Positions 1 through 5,002 of a DNA stretch of 5,002 nt are shown here, piece by piece. Under the pieces are notes generated by a model. The model searched no databases. It worked only from the letters and a program-made list of their open reading frames with translations, and was not told the origin of the DNA. Position numbers and translations under genes: made by a program. The stretch comes from G020354025 sp964621455. Its GTDB lineage: Bacteria > Fidelibacterota > Marinisomatia > SCGC-AAA003-L08 > TS1B11. Positions within the stretch are counted from its first letter, which is position 1; the number at the start of each line of letters is the position of its first letter. The stretch lies in NCBI GenBank assembly GCA_964621455.1, contig CAZULW010000129.1:1-5002 (forward strand), given 5' to 3'.

Positions 1-782
1 AGCGGCTCCACACGGTGTGCCAGGAGGCCCGCTGCCCCAACATCTACGAGTGCTGGGAGCGCCGGTGCGCCACCCTCATGATCCTCGGGGACGTGTGCAC
101 CCGGTCGTGCGGTTTCTGCGCGGTGAAAACCGGGCGCCCGCCCTACCTGGACGAGACGGAGCCCTACCGGGTGGCGGCGGCGGTGAAAGCCCTTGGCCTG
201 CGTCACTGCGTTATCACATCCGTTAGCCGGGACGAGCTGCCCGACGGCGGCGCCGGCCTCTGGGCCGAGACCATCTGCCAGGTCCACCAGCAGGCGCCGG
301 GGTGCGGGGTAGAGGTCCTCATCCCCGATTTCCAGGGCAGCAGGGGCGCCCTGCGGCAGGTCATCGACGCCGGCCCGGAGATCCTCGCGCACAACCTGGA
401 GACGGTGCCGCGGCTCTATCGGTGGGTGCGGCCCCAGGCTGATTACCGGCAGAGCCTGGGTGTTCTCCGGTCTGCCCGTGACCAGGGTATGTCGGTGAAA
501 TCGGGCATCTTGGTGGGCATCGGCGAACGGCCGGGTGAGGTGCTGCAGCTCATGGCCGAGGTGGTGGCAGCTGGTTGCCAGGTCTTTACTGTCGGCCAAT
601 ACCTCCAGCCCACTAGTAACAACCTGCCGGTGGACCGGTTCGTCAGCCCGGAGGAGTTCAGCCGGTATCGTGCGGAGGGCCTCCGCCTGGGATTTGAGGT
701 GATGGAGGCCGGTCCCCTGGTGAGGTCTTCGTATCACGCCGATGAGCAGGCGGCATTACTCGGCCAGTCCGGCCTTAAGTAG
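1..782 (+). CDS. lipA: Lipoyl synthase LipA, 5'-truncated by window edge
   Basis: This radical-SAM enzyme inserts two sulfur atoms into protein-bound octanoyl groups, making the lipoyl cofactor of the 2-oxoacid dehydrogenases and the glycine cleavage H protein. The reading frame enters from the left edge (first full codon at 3), and 259 codons are visible. The family usually has about 290-330 residues, so some tens of N-terminal residues lie outside. Counting from codon 3, the auxiliary-cluster cysteines form CX4CX5C (C6, C11, C17). The radical-SAM motif is CTRSCGFC (C32, C36, C39). The conserved RSSYHA motif near the C-terminus (R241-S242-S243) supplies the serine associated with the auxiliary cluster. 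DELPDGGA, SGILVGIGE and VGQYLQPT are further family blocks. Small oddities are an extra cysteine (C22) between the two motifs and SVSRDE where SVDRDD is more usual. All cluster ligands are present, so the enzyme should be active. The TAG stop is at 780-782. Confidence 0.96.
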   Translation, partial: RLHTVCQEARCPNIYECWERRCATLMILGDVCTRSCGFCAVKTGRPPYLDETEPYRVAAAVKALGLRHCVITSVSRDELPDGGAGLWAETICQVHQQAPGCGVEVLIPDFQGSRGALRQVIDAGPEILAHNLETVPRLYRWVRPQADYRQSLGVLRSARDQGMSVKSGILVGIGERPGEVLQLMAEVVAAGCQVFTVGQYLQPTSNNLPVDRFVSPEEFSRYRAEGLRLGFEVMEAGPLVRSSYHADEQAALLGQSGLK

Positions 783-854
783 GTACCAGCGTCAGGCCGC
801 GTTCGCACAATGGGGCCGTGGAAAGACTCGGTCAGTTAAAGGATTTATTCAGGT

Positions 855-1943
855 TTGTCACGCGCTAAGAACAGTTCCCCCCGCTCTCGATCAGGCGGTG
901 TAAAGAGTCGTCCATACACAGCACGAAAACCGCGTGGGTCATCGCGATCCGCCCCTCAAGGACCAGCCCGACTGCTGCGACGGCAGGTGATGGAGCCTGC
1001 GTGGGTCAGGGTCCTCCCCGTCAATCCGATTCCCCCGATCCTGAGCCGCGGGCCCGCCGGGGTCCAGCTGCGCCTGTTGGACCTGTTGGCAGCCGGCGGC
1101 GATGAAAAACTGGAGGCGATCAGGAGACAGCTGCGCTGGTCGGCCTCATCTTCTCCGGAAGCGGCCCGGATTCTCAAGCGGCAGCGCGAGAACGGCACCT
1201 GGCCCGTGGAGGCCTCGGGCCAGCCTGAGGGAGCAGTTAAGCAGCTGGTGCTGCTCGCCCTGCTGGAAAACCTCCATGCCCTGGCGGACCTGGGTGGTCA
1301 TCGGAGCTGGCCAGGCGTGGGGAAGGGCCTGCGGGCCATGTTGAGCTTCCAGCACGAGGATGGTCGCTTCCCGCTCCTCTATCACCACCACGCCTGCATA
1401 GGCCGCCTGCTTATTGCCTTGGGCCTTGGCCGGAATCCAGCCGTCCACCGGGCCGCCCACTGGATCCTGGAGCGCCAGCGGGAGGATGGGGGGTGGCTGC
1501 ATCCCCAGATGGCAGGGAGGGGGCTTCATCCGCCATCGTGCATCTGGACCACCGCGGAGGTGCTGGCATTCATCACCCGCTATCCCACTTTACGGGTCAA
1601 GGAGCGGCTGCAGAAAGCCGGTGAATTCCTCCTGGCGCATGCCCTTCAGTCCAATACCACCACGCTGCTACCTGATGCCGGCGCCTGGGATGTGCTGGAG
1701 GAAGGGTCCAGGGGGGTGCAGCTGTTTCACGGGGGCACATTGAAAGTGTTGGACGGGCTTACGCTGGCCGGTTTCAATCCCTCGCACCCGGTCTTTAAGA
1801 AGCTGTACACCTGGCTGCTGGGGCAACAGCTGGAGGACGGCTATTACCCACGGGCGGCCGGACGCGATACCAATGGGGACCCGCTGGTAACGGTACGCGC
1901 CCTGGAAATCATCTACCGCGTGGAGGCTACGCGTCCCGGGTGA
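855..1943 (+). CDS. Prenyltransferase/squalene-cyclase-like α/α-toroid repeat protein, function unknown
   Basis: The predicted protein has 362 residues from the TTG at 855. Four similar segments, each a helix followed by a turn rich in Q, D/N, G and an aromatic residue, are ILKRQRENGTWP (106-117), MLSFQHEDGRFP (162-173), ILERQREDGGW (204-214) and LLGQQLEDGYYP (321-332). They resemble the QW/prenyltransferase repeats of α/α-barrel proteins such as squalene cyclases and prenyltransferase β subunits. No DxDD cyclase acid motif is visible, nor a clear zinc-ligand set, so the substrate and even catalysis are unknown. No signal peptide or membrane segment is evident. Residues 1-45 are Arg/Ser/Pro-rich and basic, with much lower third-position GC than the rest. 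An AAAGGA at 838-843 lies 11 bases before the TTG. The alternative starts are GTG 987 and ATG 990 (317 residues from the ATG), and these would begin at the folded part. The gene lies 72 bases after lipA and could share its transcript. Confidence 0.75.
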   Translation: MSRAKNSSPRSRSGGVKSRPYTARKPRGSSRSAPQGPARLLRRQVMEPAWVRVLPVNPIPPILSRGPAGVQLRLLDLLAAGGDEKLEAIRRQLRWSASSSPEAARILKRQRENGTWPVEASGQPEGAVKQLVLLALLENLHALADLGGHRSWPGVGKGLRAMLSFQHEDGRFPLLYHHHACIGRLLIALGLGRNPAVHRAAHWILERQREDGGWLHPQMAGRGLHPPSCIWTTAEVLAFITRYPTLRVKERLQKAGEFLLAHALQSNTTTLLPDAGAWDVLEEGSRGVQLFHGGTLKVLDGLTLAGFNPSHPVFKKLYTWLLGQQLEDGYYPRAAGRDTNGDPLVTVRALEIIYRVEATRPG

Positions 1944-2046
1944 AATTCTGCCAAAGCGACCACTTTTGAAACCAGATCGGACATCGCGGCAGACGGTTGG
2001 TTTTCGCTGGCGGCAACACCTGAGCTGGCATGATAGTTGTTGCTAT

Positions 2047-2076
2047 TTGGCACGGTAGTATTGAAACTTTCATACG
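2047..2076 (+). promoter_or_regulatory. Weak σ70-type promoter candidate for lon
   Basis: TTGGCA at 2047-2052 matches five of six bases of the -35 consensus. CATACG at 2071-2076, 18 bases further on, matches the -10 consensus at only three positions. Transcription would begin near 2083 and leave a short leader carrying the lon ribosome binding site. The location is sensible, but the -10 match is poor and the host's promoter preferences are unknown. Confidence 0.25.
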
Positions 2077-2090
2077 AATAAGCGTTTACT

Positions 2091-2094
2091 GGAG
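2091..2094 (+). promoter_or_regulatory. Ribosome binding site that decides the lon start
   Basis: GGAG lies five bases before the ATG at 2100. An in-frame GTG at 2094 overlaps the last base of this GGAG and so cannot use it. This favours the ATG at 2100, two codons downstream of the longest open frame. Confidence 0.7.
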
Positions 2095-2099
2095 TGCGT

Positions 2100-4607
2100 A
2101 TGACCAAGATTGACGATAAAGGGAAACAGGAGCAGCGGGAGCAGACCGAACCTGAGCAGAAGGAATTGGCCGGAGAAGAAGAGTTTCCCGTTATGCCGCT
2201 GCGCAATACTGTTCTATTTCCACAGCAGATTATTCCTATTTACATCGGGCGTGAGCAATCTCTCAAGCTGATCGATGATTTGCCGTCGGGCCGCAAAATG
2301 CTGGTGGTGGTGGCCCAGCGTGACGGTACTATTGAAGTCCCCACCGAAGAGGATCTCTACCACTGGGGGACCCTGGCGGTGGTTATGAAAATTTTCGACA
2401 TGCCCGATAACTCCAAGTCGGCCATTGTCCAGGGAATTGGCCGGGTCAACATCAAGAAGTACTTCACCACCGGTCCCTACTTCCGGGCCATCGTTAATCG
2501 GGTGGAGGAGAACCAGGACGACAGCCTGGAGGCGGGCGCCCTGGTCACCAATTTGAGGCAGATCTATCACCGCCTGATCGAGGTGGTTCCCTATCTTACC
2601 GATGAACAGGCTGGTGTATTATCCAATATCCAGGACTCCAGTCGGGTGGCGGACCGGGCCATCTCCATGATGAATATTCCCAACCAGGAAAAACAGGAGA
2701 TCCTGGAGGAGATGGACGTTAAGCAGCGGCTGGAAAAGGCGACCGTCATTGTCAACCGGGAGATTCAACGTGCCGAGCTGGGAGAGAAGATCCAGTCGGA
2801 GGTCCAGGACGAGATTTCCAAGACCCAGCGGGAGTACTATTTACGTGAGCAGATGAAGGCCATCCGCCGCGAGTTGGGCGAGGATGAGCAGACCCTCGAT
2901 CAGAAGGAGTTGGAGGATAAGATCAAGGCCGCCGCGATGTCCGAGGAGGCCGAGAAAGTAGCTATGAAAGAGGTGGAGCGCCTGAGCCGGATCCCTCCCC
3001 AGTCGCCGGAATTCACCGTCGCCCGCACCTATATCGATTGGCTCACGGACCTGCCCTGGAGCAAGTCAACCGAGGACAACAACGACACGGTGAACGCCCG
3101 GCATATCCTGGATGAGGATCACTACGGGTTGGACAAACCCAAAGAGAGGATCATCGAGTACCTTGCCGTGCGGAACCTGAAGGCTCAGCAGACGGATGAT
3201 AGCAAATTGAAGGGTCCCATCCTGTGCTTTGCCGGTCCTCCCGGAACGGGCAAGACCTCCATAGGCCGCTCCATCGCCCGGGCCATGGGCCGGAAATTTG
3301 TGCGCATGTCCCTGGGGGGCGTACGCGACGAGGCGGAAATCCGTGGTCACCGGCGGACCTATATTGGCGCGCTGCCGGGCCGCATCATCCAGGGGCTGAA
3401 GAAAGCCGGCACCAACAACCCCATCTTCATGCTGGATGAGATCGATAAGCTGGGCATGGACTTCCGCGGGGATCCCAGCTCCGCCCTACTGGAGGTGCTG
3501 GACCCGGAACAGAACTACACCTTCAACGACCACTACCTGGAAGTGGACTACGACCTGTCCAACGTGATGTTCATCACCACCGCCAACCGCAAGGATCAGA
3601 TTCCCGGCCCCCTGCGGGATCGCATGGAGATACTCGACTTTACCGGCTATATCGATGACGAAAAAATCAATATTGCCAAGAATTTTCTGGAACCTAAACA
3701 GGTTAAGGAGAATGCCCTTAATCCCTCGCAGCTTGTCTTCCTGGAGGGTGGATTGAAAGAGATCATCCACAGCTATACTCGTGAGGCGGGGGTCCGCAAC
3801 CTGGAGCGGGAGATGGCGAACATCTGCCGGAAACGGGCCCGGGAAGTAGTGGAAGGCAAGGGATCGGAGACGATAAAGGTCACCAGCCGCAAGGTGACCC
3901 ACTACCTGGGGCCGGAGACCTACCATTCCGAGGTGGCCGAGCGGGTGACCGAGCCGGGCATCGTAGTGGGCCTGGCCTGGACCGCCGCCGGTGGCGACAT
4001 CCTGTTCATCGAGACCTCGCGGATGCCGGGGCGTGGCCAGTTGAGCCTTACCGGCCAGTTGGGTGACGTCATGAAGGAATCGGCCCGGGCGGCGTGGAGC
4101 TATGTCCGGGCCCACGCGGAAGAACTGGGCATTGATCCCAGCTTCTACAAGGGATGGGATGTGCATGTCCACGTGCCGGCCGGCGCGATCCCCAAGGATG
4201 GACCCTCCGCCGGGGTAGGGATGCTCACCGCCATCGTTTCGCTCCTTAGCGGTCGGCGGGTGAAAGGAGATATCGCCTTGACCGGTGAGATTACGCTACG
4301 GGGAAATGTGCTCCCCATTGGCGGGATCAAGGAGAAGGTCACCGCCGCTCATCGGGCCGGGTTAAAACACGTGATCCTGCCGTTTGAAAACAAGGGGGAC
4401 CTGGAAGACGTGCCGCCCAAGGTCAAGAAAGACCTGAGAATATCATTTGTTAAGCAGATGTCACAGGTTCTCAGTTTGGCCCTTGAGCGGAAAGCCGTCG
4501 TCCCGCCGGCAACCGGTCCGCCGGAGGATGGCACCCAGGAAAAGGAAGAGGAACCGGAGCGGGGCACGGTTGAGGATGTCTTTTCGGAAGGGGTGGTCGT
4601 CGAGTAG
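2100..4607 (+). CDS. lon: ATP-dependent protease La (LonA)
   Basis: Lon is a cytoplasmic hexameric AAA+ serine protease that unfolds and degrades misfolded and short-lived regulatory proteins. The product is 835 residues from the ATG at 2100, longer than the 784-residue E. coli enzyme. The N-terminal substrate-binding LON domain starts at about residue 29 (FPVMPLRNTVLFP) and leads into a long charged helical region (about 190-300). The AAA+ module has Walker A GPPGTGKT (379-386), Walker B IFMLDEID (442-449), a sensor-1 asparagine in TTAN (496) and an arginine finger in the DRME motif (508). The protease domain holds the catalytic Ser703 in KDGPSAG and Lys746 in GGIKEK, spaced as in E. coli S679/K722. 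Both ends carry extra charged sequence: a Gln/Glu/Lys-rich stretch before residue 29 and an acidic tail after about 800. All catalytic residues are intact. The tRNA begins 15 bases after the stop. The short spacer upstream suggests the gene has its own promoter, possibly stress-regulated, though no heat-shock element was recognised. Confidence 0.98.
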   Translation: MTKIDDKGKQEQREQTEPEQKELAGEEEFPVMPLRNTVLFPQQIIPIYIGREQSLKLIDDLPSGRKMLVVVAQRDGTIEVPTEEDLYHWGTLAVVMKIFDMPDNSKSAIVQGIGRVNIKKYFTTGPYFRAIVNRVEENQDDSLEAGALVTNLRQIYHRLIEVVPYLTDEQAGVLSNIQDSSRVADRAISMMNIPNQEKQEILEEMDVKQRLEKATVIVNREIQRAELGEKIQSEVQDEISKTQREYYLREQMKAIRRELGEDEQTLDQKELEDKIKAAAMSEEAEKVAMKEVERLSRIPPQSPEFTVARTYIDWLTDLPWSKSTEDNNDTVNARHILDEDHYGLDKPKERIIEYLAVRNLKAQQTDDSKLKGPILCFAGPPGTGKTSIGRSIARAMGRKFVRMSLGGVRDEAEIRGHRRTYIGALPGRIIQGLKKAGTNNPIFMLDEIDKLGMDFRGDPSSALLEVLDPEQNYTFNDHYLEVDYDLSNVMFITTANRKDQIPGPLRDRMEILDFTGYIDDEKINIAKNFLEPKQVKENALNPSQLVFLEGGLKEIIHSYTREAGVRNLEREMANICRKRAREVVEGKGSETIKVTSRKVTHYLGPETYHSEVAERVTEPGIVVGLAWTAAGGDILFIETSRMPGRGQLSLTGQLGDVMKESARAAWSYVRAHAEELGIDPSFYKGWDVHVHVPAGAIPKDGPSAGVGMLTAIVSLLSGRRVKGDIALTGEITLRGNVLPIGGIKEKVTAAHRAGLKHVILPFENKGDLEDVPPKVKKDLRISFVKQMSQVLSLALERKAVVPPATGPPEDGTQEKEEEPERGTVEDVFSEGVVVE

Positions 4608-4622
4608 GGCCATTCCGCACAG

Positions 4623-4697
4623 GGACGCTTAGCTCAGCTGGTTCAGAGCGCCGCCCTTACAAGGCGGAGGTCACTGGTTCGAGTCCAGTAGCGTCCA
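4623..4697 (+). tRNA. tRNA-Val (anticodon TAC)
   Basis: A complete cloverleaf can be folded by eye. The acceptor stem is GGACGCT (4623-4629) with AGCGTCC (4690-4696), seven perfect pairs, and the discriminator A is at 4697. The D stem is GCTC/GAGC (4632-4635, 4646-4649) with GG in the loop. The anticodon stem is CCGCC/GGCGG (4651-4655, 4663-4667) around the loop CTTACAA, with anticodon TAC at 4658-4660. The variable loop is AGGTC and the T stem is ACTGG/CCAGT (4673-4677, 4685-4689) around TTCGAGT. The terminal CCA is not encoded (CAC follows), so it would be added after transcription. The tRNA starts 15 bases after lon with no terminator between, so it may be processed from a lon read-through transcript. 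A small nuclease gene begins four bases after its end. Confidence 0.97.
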
Positions 4698-4701
4698 CAC
4701 G

Positions 4702-4959
4702 ATGTTTTTTATTTATATTTTGAGGAGTCAAACATCGGGTAGGTTGTATATTGGACATACCGATAATCTGAATCGCAGGATCACCGAACACAATACCGAT
4801 AAGTCCGTTTCTACGAGGCATCGCGGGCCGTGGGAATTAGTTGGTAGAATGCCCTGTGAATCGCGGTCGGAAGCGATGAAACTTGAGGCCAAATTGAAGC
4901 GCATGAAGCGCTCAGACCGGGTTATTGCCTATCTACGCCGAAATAGTGCTCTAGTGTAG
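4702..4959 (+). CDS. Small GIY-YIG nuclease-domain protein (UPF0213/YhbQ-like)
   Basis: The 85-residue product is essentially one GIY-YIG domain. It has the IYI strand (residues 4-6), YIG (16-18), the conserved Arg in NLNRR (R25 or R26), His30 in EHN, and the metal-binding Glu62 in LEAKLKR. All core catalytic positions appear present, so it may be an active DNA endonuclease, but the cellular role of these stand-alone proteins is not established. The ATG lies four bases after the tRNA-Val body and has no Shine-Dalgarno sequence of its own, because the upstream bases are the tRNA T-arm and acceptor. The same frame is open back through the tRNA to 4633, with no other start codon. The gene is clearly AT-richer than lon and lipA, suggesting separate origin. 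It is followed by a hairpin and a copied tRNA fragment, so it may be a mobile or formerly mobile tRNA-associated cassette. It lacks any DNA-recognition extension typical of homing endonucleases. Confidence 0.9.
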   Translation: MFFIYILRSQTSGRLYIGHTDNLNRRITEHNTDKSVSTRHRGPWELVGRMPCESRSEAMKLEAKLKRMKRSDRVIAYLRRNSALV

Positions 4960-4967
4960 TCAGAGCG

Positions 4968-4988
4968 TCCCGACATAACATGTCGGGA
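4968..4988. repeat. Perfect 8-bp inverted repeat (hairpin) after the GIY-YIG gene
   Basis: TCCCGACA (4968-4975) pairs perfectly with TGTCGGGA (4981-4988) around the five-base loop TAACA. It begins eight bases after the GIY-YIG stop codon. No T-run follows on the + strand, so it is not a canonical intrinsic terminator, though it could protect or end the transcript. It takes the place of an anticodon arm between two tRNA-identical segments. Confidence 0.85.
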
Positions 4989-5002
4989 AGGTCACTGGTT
5001 CG
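4989..5002 (+). repeat. Direct repeat of the tRNA-Val variable-loop/T-arm sequence, cut by window edge
   Basis: The 14 bases AGGTCACTGGTTCG are identical to 4668-4681 inside tRNA-Val, 321 bases upstream. The match is still perfect at the window edge, so its true length is unknown. A further eight-base identity, TCAGAGCG, occurs at 4960-4967 and in the tRNA at 4643-4650, in the same order. This looks like a duplicated, partly degraded tRNA piece flanking the GIY-YIG gene. Confidence 0.8.

Larger units (their letters stand above)
1944..2099. other. Intergenic region upstream of lon
   Basis: This 156-base spacer is AT-richer than the flanking genes. No perfect CIRCE-type inverted repeat, intrinsic terminator or small gene with a convincing start was seen. 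It contains only a weak σ70-type promoter candidate and the lon ribosome binding site. A minus-strand open frame crosses it but has no recognisable protein features. Confidence 0.6.

Noticed and set aside
770..799. Terminator after lipA (CGGCCT paired with AGGCCG)
   Set aside because: The stem has only six pairs with an 18-base loop, starts within the coding region and has no T-run.
1146..1529. Minus-strand 127-residue open frame inside the repeat-protein gene
   Set aside because: It is antisense to the repeat motifs that support the plus-strand gene and has no recognisable features.
2047..2065. σ54-like promoter (TTGGCACG followed by TTGAA)
   Set aside because: The -24 half matches well, but the bases where GC should fall 12 positions later are TT, and the TTG is two bases too far. 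σ54 tolerates little spacing change.
2094..2099. GTG at 2094 as lon start
   Set aside because: It overlaps the last base of the GGAG ribosome binding site, and the ATG six bases later has proper spacing.
1913..2206. Minus-strand 97-residue open frame spanning the lon upstream region
   Set aside because: It starts inside lon, overlaps the end of the repeat-protein gene, has no recognisable motif and a Ser/Asn-rich composition, and would cover the likely lon promoter and ribosome binding site.
3486..4172. Minus-strand 228-residue open frame inside lon
   Set aside because: It lies entirely opposite the conserved Lon AAA+ and protease domains. Long antisense frames are expected in GC-rich genes, and no protein family was recognised.
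4968..4988. Intrinsic terminator for the GIY-YIG gene
   Set aside because: The stem is strong, but it is followed by AGGTCACTGG rather than a T-run on the + strand.
4948..5002. A second functional tRNA cut by the window edge
   Set aside because: The 5' acceptor strand is missing, the D-loop has no GG, and the central hairpin does not give a seven-base anticodon loop on a five-pair stem in the right register.

Overview
The window reads as ordinary bacterial chromosome: moderately GC-rich, with all genes on the + strand. The order is a 5'-truncated lipoyl synthase gene (lipA), an α/α-toroid repeat protein of the prenyltransferase/squalene-cyclase type, a full-length LonA protease (lon), a tRNA-Val(TAC), and a small GIY-YIG nuclease-like gene pressed against the tRNA 3' end. 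Taxonomy cannot be fixed from this much sequence. The Lon and LipA sequences, the tRNA without an encoded CCA, and the tRNA-linked GIY-YIG gene would suit a Marinimicrobia-like or other FCB-group lineage, but this is a weak inference.

Left part (1-1943): lipA runs off the left edge and ends at 782. After a 72-base gap comes the repeat protein, read from a TTG at 855 or from an ATG at 990. It has four short helix-plus-turn repeats resembling QW/prenyltransferase repeats. I see no catalytic motif of the classical cyclases, so its function is unknown. The two genes could be co-transcribed, but nothing in the sequence ties their functions together.

Middle part (1944-4607): a 156-base AT-richer spacer holds a weak promoter candidate and a good ribosome binding site for lon. 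Lon carries all expected domains and catalytic residues and has charged, low-complexity tails at both ends.

Right part (4608-5002): only 15 bases separate the lon stop from the tRNA, with no terminator between them. Four bases after the tRNA body a visibly AT-richer GIY-YIG gene begins. The tRNA itself is open in the same frame as this gene. Just after the GIY-YIG stop, an 8-bp perfect hairpin is followed by an exact 14-base copy of the tRNA variable-loop/T-arm sequence, and that copy runs off the right edge. This tRNA / GIY-YIG gene / hairpin / tRNA-fragment arrangement looks like a tRNA-associated nuclease cassette, possibly repeated in tandem beyond the window. It is the most interesting signal here.
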